64,000 bases of DNA, taken from NCBI RefSeq assembly GCF_900637975.1, contig NZ_LR134477.1, positions 496,001 through 560,000 of the forward strand. The letters are read 5' to 3'. The notes under the pieces were generated by a model that made no database searches, had not been told where the DNA came from, and worked only from the letters and a program-made list of their open reading frames with translations. This DNA is from Actinomyces viscosus (GTDB taxonomy: Bacteria > Actinomycetota > Actinomycetes > Actinomycetales > Actinomycetaceae). Made by a program: the position numbers and the translations under genes. Positions 1 through 8,712 of this stretch are shown piece after piece; position 1 is the stretch's first letter; the number at the start of each line of letters is the position of its first letter.

Positions 1-75
1 GCGAGCCTCATCGCCTCCCAGGAGCACAGCGGTGAGGACCACGCCGCCCAGGTCTCGCTGGGCGCCCGTCTCTGA
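1..75 (+). CDS. C-terminal end of an unidentified protein (partial)
   Basis: The window opens inside an open frame that gives 24 residues, ending ...VSLGARL, and stops at TGA 73-75. The next gene starts 8 bases later on the same strand, so the two could be cotranscribed. The fragment is too short to assign to a family. It is called coding only because the frame is open from the edge and the spacing to the next gene is tight. Confidence 0.4.
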   Translation, partial: ASLIASQEHSGEDHAAQVSLGARL

Positions 76-83
76 GGCGGGCC

Positions 84-2150
84 GTGGCACGTACAGACAC
101 CGGCTCCGACGCTGACACGGGTGCCGACATCGGTCCCGGCCTCGCCGATCGCGCCGCCGACCTGTGCTCCGGTCTGCTGACGGCCGCCCGCCGCTGCGGC
201 GCCCTGGCCCTCACGGTGGTGCTGTCACTGCGGACCTGGTGGCGCCGACGTCACTCAGGCACCCGCACGGTCATCGGTACGACGGCGATGATCCTGGCCT
301 CCAGCCTGGTCTCCCTCCTCCTGGGACTGTCCACGGCGACGGCCTCGGCACCGGTCGGCCCGCACGAGGCGACCTGGTCGACGACCCTGGACTCCACCGT
401 CACCCTGGACCTCGGGCCACTGGGAACCGCCTCGATGGAATCACCCGCGGGGGTCCTCGGCGTCAAGGTGGTCCTGGGCGAGATCCCCGGCGATCCCGTC
501 CCCGACGCCGCCAGCACCGCCAGCGTGGGACAGTCGTTGTCCTCCGACGCGGCCTCCTACCTCTCGCTCGTCTCCCATCCCGACCTGACGATCCGGCAGG
601 GACTCTACGGCCTGGCGGGGGACGCGCTGCGCCGGGCCGGGGTCGTCGAGGCGATCTTCCTGTGCTGCGTGGCCGCCTGGCGCCTGGCGCCGACGAAGCC
701 TCTGCGGGAGACGGTCCGCGCCGGCGCCTCGCACCGCTGGGCGACGACCGTGGCGGTCTCGGCCGCTGTGGCCACCGTGGCCTCCCTCCTGGTCCCGGCC
801 ACGCGCACGACCACTGTCCACGGCTCCACCCTGTCGGTGCTGGAGGGGACCCCGTTGGCCCAGGCCCGCTTCTCGGGACGCATCGCCGACGTCGTCACCG
901 CCTACGGCCCCAAGGCGCGCTCCTTCGTCGAGACCAACAATGACTTCTACGCCAAGGCCGACACCAACCTGCGCGCCGCCTGGAAGGCCTCCGAGCAGAC
1001 CGACGGCCTGGTGGACGTCACCGCCGCCGACGGAGAGGTGGACACCGAGGACCTTCAGGCCCGGCTCAAGGCGGCCTCCGCGAAGACCCTGGTGGAGGCC
1101 GCCCCCGCACCGCAGGATGAGGCTCCCCAACCCCCCGAGGGCCCGGGACCCACCGCAACGCCGTCGGCCTCGGCCACCCCCTCGGTCACGGCGCCGCCGG
1201 TGACGGGCGCCCGCTCGGTGCCCGAGCGCGGCCGTAAGACGGCCGTGCTCACCACGGACCTGCACTGCAACCTCGACGTCATCGCCTTCTCCGGGGTCCT
1301 CGACCAGCTCTCCGGCGCGGACGTCCACATGGACGACGGGGACCTGACCATGACCGGCTCCGACCCCGAGCGCGTGTGCGTCGACGCCCTGACCCAGGCG
1401 GTCCCGAGCTCGACCGCGAAGATCGCCACGATCGGCAACCACGACTCCGACGCCACGGCCGCCCGCCTGCGCTCCCAGGGTTGGACCGTCACCGACGGCT
1501 CGGTCCAGAGGGTCGCCGGCATCTCGGTACTCGGAGACGACGACGCCGAGCGCACGACGACGGCCGGCACCAAGCCGCGCGGCGGGGAGACCACCGAGCA
1601 GATCGCCGCCCGTCTGGCCAAGGTGACCTGCGGGCGCACACCGGTCAACGTCGTCCTCATCCACCAGCCGGCCACCTTCGACCCGCTCATGAAGGAGGGG
1701 TGCGCGCCGCTGCTCCTGGCCGGGCACGTCCACGCCGAGCGCGGGATGACCACGGCGATCAGCCCCCAGACCGGTAGGCCCGTGACCGGCATCATCTCCG
1801 GCGCCGGCAAGGGCGGCACCTCGCTGGGCTCCGTGACGGAGGACGCCTTCCTCCACGTGATGTCCTTCGACTCCACCGGCGCACTGGTGGCCTGGCGCGC
1901 GGTCATTCTCCACCCCGACGCCTCGGTGACGGTGGGGGCCTGGCGGTCGGTCCCCGGCATCGCCCCGGGCCAGGAGACGGCGACCATGGCCTCGACACCC
2001 GACCCGTCGGCATCGGCTTCGCAGACGGCGCCGGCCGAGACGTCAGGGGAGGCGCCGGCCGACTCCGAGGAGGGCGCGGAGAGCCAGGATGCGGCGCAGC
2101 CTCAGGAGGGCGCCGAGCCCCAGGACCAGGCCGATCTTTCGGACGGGTAG
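84..2150 (+). CDS. membrane-anchored metallophosphoesterase
   Basis: A 688-residue protein from a GTG start. The N-terminal third has hydrophobic stretches near residues 45-55, 73-95, 190-200 and 215-235, so it is probably anchored in the membrane. The calcineurin-like metallophosphoesterase core follows. Metal-binding motifs are visible in order: D-x-H in DLHCN near residue 392, GD near 417, GNHD near 451, a lone H in the IHQP segment near 530, and GHVH near 547. A Pro/Ala/Ser/Thr-rich linker (about 345-375) precedes the core and an acidic Ala/Glu/Gln-rich tail ends the protein. Family members hydrolyse phosphomono- or diesters with two bound metals; the substrate cannot be read from the sequence. 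If the topology is N-in with an even number of helices, the catalytic domain could be cytoplasmic. The orientation is not established. Confidence 0.85.
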   Translation: MARTDTGSDADTGADIGPGLADRAADLCSGLLTAARRCGALALTVVLSLRTWWRRRHSGTRTVIGTTAMILASSLVSLLLGLSTATASAPVGPHEATWSTTLDSTVTLDLGPLGTASMESPAGVLGVKVVLGEIPGDPVPDAASTASVGQSLSSDAASYLSLVSHPDLTIRQGLYGLAGDALRRAGVVEAIFLCCVAAWRLAPTKPLRETVRAGASHRWATTVAVSAAVATVASLLVPATRTTTVHGSTLSVLEGTPLAQARFSGRIADVVTAYGPKARSFVETNNDFYAKADTNLRAAWKASEQTDGLVDVTAADGEVDTEDLQARLKAASAKTLVEAAPAPQDEAPQPPEGPGPTATPSASATPSVTAPPVTGARSVPERGRKTAVLTTDLHCNLDVIAFSGVLDQLSGADVHMDDGDLTMTGSDPERVCVDALTQAVPSSTAKIATIGNHDSDATAARLRSQGWTVTDGSVQRVAGISVLGDDDAERTTTAGTKPRGGETTEQIAARLAKVTCGRTPVNVVLIHQPATFDPLMKEGCAPLLLAGHVHAERGMTTAISPQTGRPVTGIISGAGKGGTSLGSVTEDAFLHVMSFDSTGALVAWRAVILHPDASVTVGAWRSVPGIAPGQETATMASTPDPSASASQTAPAETSGEAPADSEEGAESQDAAQPQEGAEPQDQADLSDG

Positions 2151-2244
2151 GGCGCAGACGGCCCCTTGTGGCATACGCTCGCACCCTGATCACCCCACGA
2201 CGCCCAGAAGAACTGATGACGCACCACCGGTGAGGAGACTGACG

Positions 2245-2979
2245 ATGTCGCGCATGCCCACAGATGCCGAGATCGATGAGATGAGTGAGGCCGAGCTCGA
2301 GGCCTACCTGGGGTCCGCCCCCGGGCAGGAGCTCGACCGGCGCACCCGCCGCGACACGGACGAGGGATCGGCCGACCGGCCGGCCTGGCTGCGCCGTTCC
2401 GGGGCCGATCGGGGCTTCGGCTGGCTGCTCATCGTGTGCGCGCTCATCGGTCTTGTCGCCTGCTGGGAGCTCATCAGCTCCCAGCTCGACCTGCTGCGCA
2501 ACCCGAACGCGGAGCTGATCTGCGACGTCAGCCCCCTGGTGTCCTGCGGCGACTCGCTCAACGTGTGGCAGGGCAACCTCCTGGGAGTGCCGAACTCCTT
2601 CATCGGGGCCATCGCCTTCGGCGCCCTGGCGGCGATCGGCGCGGTCCTGCTCAGTGGCGCGCGCCTGCCGCGCTGGATATGGTGGGGGCTGAGCGCCGGC
2701 TGCCTGGGCGGAATCGCCTTCGTCATCTGGTTCCTGACCGTCTCCATCATGACCTTCGGCAAGCTCTGCCCCTTCTGCATGGTCATCTGGTCCGTCACTA
2801 TCCCGGCGGCCGCCCACTCCTGGGCCTGGGCCGCGGCCGGCGGCCACCTGGGGCTGCGCGACAACCTGGCGCTCGACCTGCTCAAGGCCCGCTGGTGGGT
2901 CACGGCTGCGATGTACCTGGCGGTGGTCCTCACCATCATCATCGCCTTCGGAAGTCAGTTGACAAGGTTGTTCGGGTGA
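2245..2979 (+). CDS. vitamin K epoxide reductase (VKOR) family protein
   Basis: A 244-residue integral membrane protein. The start at 2245 is chosen because GGTGAGGAG lies just upstream; the open frame extends further 5' but without VKOR-like sequence. An acidic N-terminal cytoplasmic stretch is followed by about five membrane segments, the first near residues 58-78. The conserved cysteines are present: C93 and C101 in the loop before the second helix, and the CPFC redox pair at 175-178. Bacterial VKOR homologs reoxidise a DsbA-like thiol oxidase (MdbA in Actinomyces) using quinone, supporting disulfide formation in exported proteins. No dsbA/mdbA gene is visible nearby. The stop codon region overlaps a possible GTG of the next gene, so the two are probably cotranscribed. 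Confidence 0.9.
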   Translation: MSRMPTDAEIDEMSEAELEAYLGSAPGQELDRRTRRDTDEGSADRPAWLRRSGADRGFGWLLIVCALIGLVACWELISSQLDLLRNPNAELICDVSPLVSCGDSLNVWQGNLLGVPNSFIGAIAFGALAAIGAVLLSGARLPRWIWWGLSAGCLGGIAFVIWFLTVSIMTFGKLCPFCMVIWSVTIPAAAHSWAWAAAGGHLGLRDNLALDLLKARWWVTAAMYLAVVLTIIIAFGSQLTRLFG

Positions 2980-3029
2980 CGCCGCCCGTGGGTCGGCCGG
3001 CCTCGACCAGGCCCGCCTGGAGGCCCTCG

Positions 3030-3740
3030 GTGGTGGGGGACTCGACCGTTACGCAAGACTACCTCAAGGTCGTGTGGGCGGCTTGTGAGTGGGACGGGGC
3101 GGGTGCCTCCATCACCGGCCTGGCCAAGCGCATGGAGGTGGCGCCCTCGACCGCCTCGGAGAACGTGGCGCGCCTGGTGGAGGAGGGGCTGCTCGTCCAC
3201 GAGCCCTACAAGGCCGTCACCCTCTCCGAGGAGGGGCGACGCCGAGCCATGGGCATGATTCGTCGTCACCGCATCCTGGAGACCTACCTGGTCACCCAGC
3301 TCGGCTTCGGCTGGGACGAGGTCCATGCCGAGGCCGAGGAGCTCGAGCACGCCGTCTCCGAGCGGTTGCTGGAGCGGCTCGACGCCGTCCTGGGGCACCC
3401 CACCCGCGACCCGCACGGGGACCCGATCCCCACCGCGGACGGCTGGCTCATCATTCCCGACCTGGTGCGCCTGGAGACCCGTCCGGTGGGCTCCGACGGC
3501 GTCGTCGGGCGGATCCAGGACGACACCGAGACGCTGCGTCGCCTCAGGCGGGCCGGTATCGGACTGGACAGCCGGGTGCGCATCCGCGACCGGGGAACCG
3601 TGGCGCCGGCCGTGGAAGGCGGCAAGCGGAGGCGGGCCACCGTCATCGCCCTCCTGGACCCGGAGGCCTCACGCGTTGCGGTGCCCGGGGAGTCGCCGGA
3701 GGCGATCATCCCCGACGGTTCCCTGTGGCTGCTGGCCTGA
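3030..3740 (+). CDS. metal-dependent transcriptional regulator, DtxR/MntR family
   Basis: A 236-residue protein with an N-terminal winged helix (about residues 5-65), a dimerisation/metal-binding domain (66-140) and a C-terminal SH3/FeoA-like domain (about 160-236). GTG 3030 is preferred because GGAGG sits 6 bases upstream; another in-frame GTG at 2976 overlaps the VKOR stop as GTGA. In the metal-binding helix the sequence reads H-A-E-A-E-E-L-E-H. This keeps the His, Glu and His ligands but has Glu where iron-type DtxR has Cys102. MntR proteins also carry Glu there, so manganese rather than iron is the likelier co-repressor (inference). It probably represses metal uptake genes outside this window. 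Confidence 0.88.
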   Translation: MVGDSTVTQDYLKVVWAACEWDGAGASITGLAKRMEVAPSTASENVARLVEEGLLVHEPYKAVTLSEEGRRRAMGMIRRHRILETYLVTQLGFGWDEVHAEAEELEHAVSERLLERLDAVLGHPTRDPHGDPIPTADGWLIIPDLVRLETRPVGSDGVVGRIQDDTETLRRLRRAGIGLDSRVRIRDRGTVAPAVEGGKRRRATVIALLDPEASRVAVPGESPEAIIPDGSLWLLA

Positions 3741-3755
3741 CAGGCACCGGGACCT

Positions 3756-3769
3756 GCACGGATCCGTGC
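3756..3769. other. 14-bp perfect palindrome upstream of the HIT gene
   Basis: GCACGGATCCGTGC lies between the regulator stop (3740) and the HIT start (3792). It could be a small operator or part of a weak terminator hairpin. A perfect palindrome this short can occur by chance in GC-rich DNA, so no role is claimed. Confidence 0.25.
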
Positions 3770-3791
3770 GAGGCTGGGGGACAATAGGGCC

Positions 3792-4238
3792 ATGAGCACG
3801 ATTTTCACCAAGATCATCAATGGCGAGATCCCCGGCCGCTTCGTGTGGGCGGACGAGGTCTGCGTCGCCTTCGCCACCATCGAGCCGCACACCGACGGGC
3901 ACGTCCTGGTGGTTCCTCGCGTCGAGGTCGACTCCTACATTGACGCGCCCGACGACGTGGTGGCGCATCTGTCCGTGGTCGCCAAGCGCATCGGGGCCGC
4001 GCAGGTGCGCGTCTTCGATGCGCCTAGGGCCGGGCTCGTCGTGGCGGGCTACGGGGTCGACCACCTGCACGTTCATGTGCTGCCGATCCGCTCCGAGGAG
4101 GACTTGTACTTCACCTCTGCCCGCCACCCCGAGGGGCCCGAGCTCGACGCCGCTATGGAGCGTCTGCGGGCTGGTCTCGTCGAGGACGGCTGGGGCGAGT
4201 TCGTCCCAGCGAGGATGGACAGCGCCGCGCTCGCGTAG
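3792..4238 (+). CDS. HIT (histidine triad) family protein
   Basis: A 148-residue protein that begins MSTIFTKIINGEIPG, the usual opening of HIT/HINT nucleotide-binding hydrolases. The active-site triad appears as H-L-H-V-H-V-L-P from about residue 91. These cytoplasmic enzymes hydrolyse nucleoside phosphoramidates or adenylated compounds; the physiological substrate is unknown. The gene stands alone between the DtxR-type regulator and the convergent DUF222 remnant. Length is normal for the family. Confidence 0.92.
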   Translation: MSTIFTKIINGEIPGRFVWADEVCVAFATIEPHTDGHVLVVPRVEVDSYIDAPDDVVAHLSVVAKRIGAAQVRVFDAPRAGLVVAGYGVDHLHVHVLPIRSEEDLYFTSARHPEGPELDAAMERLRAGLVEDGWGEFVPARMDSAALA

Positions 4239-4265
4239 CACCTGCAGCTCTTGGCGCCGGTCTGG

Positions 4266-6468
4266 TTAGAAGGGTGGGGCTTGGTCGATGAGGGGTGCGG
4301 GTCCGAGGGTGTGGGTGGCGTGGGGGTAGGGGGTGGTTTCGTAGTCTCCGGCTTTCTGGCCGGGGGTGGGGCCTCGGGTGGTGAGCCGGAGCGGGCTGTT
4401 GGTGTCGTTGGTGTTGTTGGTGCTGTGGGTGTTGGTCAGGGCGGTGTTGAGCCGGTCGATGATCTCGGGGCTGATCTGGTTGCTCAGGGTCGTGGGTACC
4501 TGGGCGCCGGGGAGGTAGTGCTGGCGCGGTCCGACTTTCTTGGGGAGGCGGTTGATGGTGGCGTCGGGGTGGCGCTGGTAGACGGTCTTGTCGGGGGTGT
4601 GCCAGGACAGCACCCCGGTGTCCTCGTTGCGGGTCAGGGCCCATCCGGGGGTGTGCTTGAGGCGGTGGTGGGTCTGGCACAGGGTGACCAGGTTGTCCAG
4701 GCTGGTGGTCCCGCCCTGGCTCCAGGGGGTGAGGTGGTCGATGTCGCACCTCTGGGCGGGGGTCTGGCAGGTGGGGTAGACGCAGGAGTGGTCGCGGGCG
4801 CGCACCAGGTCGGCAAGGCCTGCCGGGGGACGGTACCGGCTGCGGCCCACGTCGATGACGGTGCCGCTGAGCGGGTCGGTGACCAGGCGCCTCCAGGTGC
4901 CCCCAGCCGCCAGGCACCAGGCAGTGGCCGCCGGCACCGCGGCACCGTGGGCACCGATCAAGACCTCAGCAACCTCGGCGGGGTCAGCGGGCTCAGCTAG
5001 GTCAGTGACCTCGGTGGCGTTGGCGGGATCAGTGAGCCCGGTGGCGTTGGTGGGCTTGGTGGTCTCGGTGGCTGTGGTGGCTGTGGTGGCAGCCCCGGTG
5101 ACAGGGGCGGCCTGCGTAGGCGTGGGTGCTGTCGCGTGCGGGGCAGTCCCAGTGGGCACTGCGACAGGAACCCGGTCAACGGATCCGGCAGCGGGTTCGG
5201 CCTCGACGGCCCGCACGAGGCAGGTGGGCCCCTGGGAGGGCACCGAAGAGGTTGGGGCAGCAGGAACGCCCCGCCCGGAAGTAGGCAGGCTCCTGCCACC
5301 GGTGGCGGACAGTCTCCTGCTGCTGGTGGTGGGCAGGCTTCTGCCAGTAGAGGCCGCCGGGGAGCGGTCGTGGCGGCTCACGGTCCTGGCCGCGGCAAGA
5401 GGCACCCCACCAGAGGTGGGCAGCCTCCTGCTGCTGGTGGTGGGCGACTCGCGGTCGGTGAGCTCAGGCGCGGTTGCAAGACCACCGCCACCGGGACCGC
5501 CACCGGGACCACTGTCGCCGTCTCCGCCGCCAGGATCGCCGCCGCTGCTGGTGGGGTCTGCTGGTGGTACCAGGCTGGTCAGGGGGACGGTGACGGTGAC
5601 GTTGATGCGGATGTTGTTGGGCAGGGGCAGGCGCCCGGTGGGTGAGGGTCTCCACCAGGGGCTGGTGGATCCCACCAGGGAGCTCAAGGCGCTGAGGAGT
5701 CCTTCTGCTGGCTGGCCCGCAGGGTGGCCAGGGTCATGCTGGTGATGGCGTCGGCTCGCAGCTGGGCCAGGGTGCGCCTCTCGCCGGTGGCACGTGCGCT
5801 GGCGGCGATGGCGTCCAGGGTGGCGTCCAGCAGCAGGGCGTCCATGGCCGGCAGCAGCATGCTCACCCGGCAGACCCCCTCACCGGCGGGCCTGAGGGCG
5901 CGACACACACCGACGGCTCGTGTTGGCCTGGGCGCGCTCGGCGTGACCGTCGGGGTCAAGACGGATAAGGGCTCTCTCGATGTCGCGTCCCAGCTGGGCG
6001 ACGCTGCGCCGGGGCGCCTGGGGCAGCACCTGCTCTTGAACCTCCAGGGCCACCGGGGCGGGCACCCCCTCGAGACGACGAGTTACCAGGCAGGCTTTGG
6101 CTGAGTCCAGCACCCCGCAGCGCTCCATAGCCTCGACCGGCCCGAAACCGGCGCTCATCAAGGCGGTGCCGTGGTCGATGACCTGCCCGGCCCGGGTGCG
6201 GGAGACTCCGAGGCGGGCCGAAAGGAGGCAGGTGGTGTTCAAGCGCCGCTCGTCATAGCCCACCACGGGGGACACGGTGCCTGCTGGGCCCCACTGTCCG
6301 GGGTGGGTCGACAGCTCCTCGCACCTGGTCAGGCAGGCCGCCGCCAGGGCCTCACCCCAGGCGGCCCAGGCCGCCAGGCGCCGGCAGGCCGCCACCAGCT
6401 CCCCCAGCCCGTTACCTTGTTGGTGGTCCCGGGTGGTCCGGGGCTGGGCCAGCTGCTGTGGGCATGAT
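4266..6468 (-). pseudogene. DUF222/HNH endonuclease-like gene, C-terminal part (interrupted and frameshifted)
   Basis: This is the larger remnant of a minus-strand gene of the DUF222-13E12-HNH type common in actinobacteria. Coding similarity runs in three blocks. Block 1, about 6450-5890, contains GLGELVAACRRLAAWAAWGE. Block 2, about 5920-5700, is in another frame and contains MLLPAMDALLLDATLDAIAA. Block 3, about 5700-4266, returns to the first frame. Block 3 holds a long Pro/Gly/Thr-rich region and then the HNH motif (RARDHSCVYPTC ... CDIDHLTPWSQGG ... LVTLCQTHH) near 4740-4640. The two frame changes lie near 5890-5910 and 5700-5710 and compensate each other. The gene is further cut by an IS110-family insertion; its N-terminal part lies at 7898-8362. 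HNH proteins of this kind are putative nucleases whose role is unproven. Sequencing error could explain the frame changes but not the insertion. Confidence 0.8.
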
Positions 6469-6642
6469 GTCTTGCCCCTGTCTTCTAATGATCCGGGGGG
6501 TGTTGTCACCCGCGGCAGCCGGGCGCTGGTGACCGCTGATAAGGGGAACGACCCGCTGCGTGTGAGGTCTTTCGTAACGTGGGTGCGGGACCGGTCGTCC
6601 ACCGGCTGACCCTCACCCATGCAGCGAGAGGTGGCAGGAGAG
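6469..6642 (+). ncRNA. candidate bridge RNA region of the IS110 element
   Basis: IS110 elements of the IS621 type encode, in the non-coding left end before the transposase, a structured RNA that pairs with target and donor DNA. Here the left end is about 175 nt. It contains a hairpin GGGTG-TTGT-CACCC at 6498-6511 and a nested hairpin at 6581-6618, in which GGGTG pairs with CACCC around an inner CCGGT/ACCGG stem (6591-6605). Location, length and foldability match expectation. Guide loops matching the flanks were not identified by eye, so the call is by analogy. Confidence 0.4.
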
Positions 6643-7851
6643 ATGGATATCGAGGACATCGACGTCTTCATCGGCATCGACGTCGGCAAGAGCGAGCACT
6701 GGGCCACGGCCCTGAGCCGGGACGGGCAGAAGGTCCTCGACAGGGCCCTGCCCAACGACGAGGACCGGCTGCGTGAGGTCTACCAGCGCCTGCAGGCAAA
6801 GGGGCAGGTGCTGGTGGTGGTCGACCAGCCCGCCACCATCGGGGCCCTGGCGGTGGCGGTGGCTCAGGACATGGGCATCACCGTGGGCTACCTGCCCGGG
6901 CTGTCGATGCGCCGCATCGCTGACCTGACGCCGGGCAGCGCCAAGACCGACGCCAAGGACGCTGCCGTCATCGCCGGCGCAGCCAGGACCATGCCTCACA
7001 CCCTGAGAGCCGTCAGCGCCTCGGAGGAAGAGGCTGCGGCGCTGAGCATGCTGACTGGCTTCGACCTGGACCTGGCCCGCCAGGTCAACCAGACCGCAAA
7101 CCGGATCCGGGGCCTGTACACCCAGATCCACCCCGCCCTCGAGGCCGTGGTGGGGCCCTGGCTGGAGCACGACGCCGTCTTGGAGGTCGTCGCCGCCTGG
7201 CCCACTCCAGCCGATCTGAAGCGAGCGGGCAAGGCAAGGATTGACGCCAGGCTCAAGAAGCACGGGTGCAGGCGGCACGCCACCTGGGCCGGCCAGATCG
7301 TCTCGGCCCTGGAGCACCAGACCGTGGTGGTCGCCGGCACCGACGCCGCCGCAGTGGTGCTGCCCCACCTGGCTAGGCAGCTCATCTCCCTGCACGCTCA
7401 GCGGGCCGATGTCGCAGCCCAGGTCGAGACCCTGGTGCAGGCCCACCCTCTTTACCAGGTCCTGACCTCCATGCCCGGGATCGGGGTCAGGACCGCAGCC
7501 GTCTTCCTGGCCGAGACCCTGGGCAAGACCTTCGACGCCGGAGCCCAGCTGGCCTCCTACGCCGGGCTCGCTCCTGTCACACGTCGCTCCGGCTCATCGA
7601 TCCGTGGTGAGCACGTCTCCCACGGCGGCAACAAGAGGCTCAAGCGCGCCATGTTCCTGTCCGCCTTCGCCTCACTGCGCTCCGACCCCGTCTCCCGGGC
7701 CTACTACCAGCGCAAACGCAACCAGGGCAAACGCCATAACCAGGCCGTCCTCGCCCTGGCCCACCGCCGCATCCTGACCCTGCACGCCATGATCCGCAAC
7801 GGCGCACTCTACGACCCCCAACCAGCCACGAAACTACCCACCGCCGCTTGA
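6643..7851 (+). CDS. IS110-family transposase (DEDD recombinase)
   Basis: A 402-residue protein from ATG 6643, preceded by GGCAGGAG; another in-frame ATG at 6619 would add eight residues. The N-terminal RuvC-like DEDD domain shows D13 in FIGIDVGKSEH and the D-A-K-D pair D103/D106 in SAKTDAKDAA. The C-terminal transposase-20 domain shows SMPGIGVRTAAVFLAETLG, then LASYAGLAPVTRRSGSS with the catalytic serine region, then HGGNKRLKRAMF. Length is typical and the frame is intact, so the element may still be active. These enzymes recombine DNA through a circular intermediate using the RuvC-like and serine-containing domains, in at least some members guided by an element-encoded RNA. Confidence 0.93.
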   Translation: MDIEDIDVFIGIDVGKSEHWATALSRDGQKVLDRALPNDEDRLREVYQRLQAKGQVLVVVDQPATIGALAVAVAQDMGITVGYLPGLSMRRIADLTPGSAKTDAKDAAVIAGAARTMPHTLRAVSASEEEAAALSMLTGFDLDLARQVNQTANRIRGLYTQIHPALEAVVGPWLEHDAVLEVVAAWPTPADLKRAGKARIDARLKKHGCRRHATWAGQIVSALEHQTVVVAGTDAAAVVLPHLARQLISLHAQRADVAAQVETLVQAHPLYQVLTSMPGIGVRTAAVFLAETLGKTFDAGAQLASYAGLAPVTRRSGSSIRGEHVSHGGNKRLKRAMFLSAFASLRSDPVSRAYYQRKRNQGKRHNQAVLALAHRRILTLHAMIRNGALYDPQPATKLPTAA

Positions 7852-7897
7852 CACACCACATAGGGGCACCCCCCCCAGCCCCCCCGGCCCCCAGGCC

Positions 7898-8362
7898 CAT
7901 GATCCCCGAGGAGGCGGCCTCCTCCACCCCCAGGACCCGGCACCGCTCAGCAGCACCCACCAGAACCGCATCACCGCCAGGCTCACCGGCAAACAGACCC
8001 GCAGCCACCCCACCACCACCAGCACCGGCACCGGCACCGGCACCGGCAGCGTCATCAGCACCGCCGGTGAAGTCCGCCCCGGCGGTGCCGGGGCCCTGAG
8101 AGCCAGCGCCAGTATCAGCGCCGTCGGCGTCGTCGGCGGCGGTGGGGCCTTCACCGTCAGGACCCTGGGTGTCCACCAGCAGGCGGGACAGCAGACCCTC
8201 GACCACACCGGCCAGCACCCCACCCGCCCCCAGGGACGCCAGCACACCCGCCACATCCCCCACCGGCACCGGCTGCGGGCTCGGGCCCGCAGCCCCGGCG
8301 GGCGCGCCCACCCCACCCGGCACACCGGCCGGGTCACAGGGAAGCACACCACGATCGAACAT
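7898..8362 (-). pseudogene. DUF222/HNH gene, N-terminal part (separated by the IS110 element)
   Basis: The minus-strand frame from ATG 8362 begins MFDRGVLPCDPAGVP and continues with an Ala/Gly/Asp-rich region. That region contains VAGVLASLGAGGVLAGVVEG and ERCRVLGVEEAASSG before similarity is lost at the IS110 element near 7900. It is the natural upstream partner of the fragment at 4266-6468: same strand, an N-terminal-type sequence ending where the IS begins, and a combined length of about 880 residues that suits the family. No good ribosome binding site precedes the ATG. As it stands it can make only a truncated protein that runs into IS sequence. Confidence 0.7.
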
Positions 8363-8368
8363 ATGTAC

Positions 8369-8374
8369 AGTATA
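8369..8374 (-). promoter_or_regulatory. probable -10 box (TATACT), leaderless start of the DUF222 gene
   Basis: On the minus strand TATACT ends only 6 bases before ATG 8362, so transcription would begin at or next to the start codon. Leaderless mRNAs are common in actinobacteria, and the lack of a Shine-Dalgarno sequence here fits. No convincing -35 was seen. Confidence 0.4.
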
Positions 8375-8712
8375 GCCCCACCCACCACCACCCGCACCCC
8401 GAACGAGCGTCTCAAATCGCCTGAAATGAGGGCAAAAGTCGAAACTCCAGAGGCTTTCAGGCTCCTTGACCCGAACTGCGCTGGGTGCTGCTTGAGAGAC
8501 TTAGAACTGGACCAGGGCCTCCTGGCTACGCTGCTGACGAGAGCTGCACCTCATCAGCGGGTCGGCGCCCTGCGTTCGTCATGTTGTCCGGGTCCCTCCG
8601 AGTTGGCACCGGCGAAGAGTGATAGGGGGCAGGCTCATGTGGGAAAGCAGTCGAGTGACGTAAGGGATGGCAGGTAGGAGCCGTGTTGTCTGTCGAGATG
8701 GGACCGGCTTTC
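8375..8712. other. intergenic region with no recognised feature
   Basis: About 340 bases lie between the DUF222 start and the hydrolase stop. Short open frames exist but none has a ribosome binding site, family similarity or the codon pattern of neighbouring genes. GC content is somewhat lower than in the flanks. Nothing further is claimed. Confidence 0.5.

Larger units (their letters stand above)
6463..7903 (+). mobile_element. IS110-family insertion sequence inside the DUF222/HNH gene
   Basis: The element is recognised by its transposase (6643-7851) and by the host gene resuming on either side. The hexamer CATGAT occurs at both suggested junctions (6463-6468 and 7898-7903), which gives an element of about 1.43 kb, normal for the family. 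There are no clear terminal inverted repeats, as expected for IS110. About 175 bases of non-coding DNA precede the transposase and only about 45 follow it. The exact ends are uncertain by tens of bases, because the host gene does not rejoin in frame across CATGAT. Confidence 0.75.

Noticed and set aside
4251..5745. Plus-strand open frames across the DUF222 region
   Set aside because: They are Gly/Val/Ser-rich shadows; the minus strand carries the recognised HNH motif.
8363..8677. A 104-residue plus-strand frame in the intergenic gap
   Set aside because: It has no ribosome binding site, no recognisable family and a composition unlike neighbouring genes.
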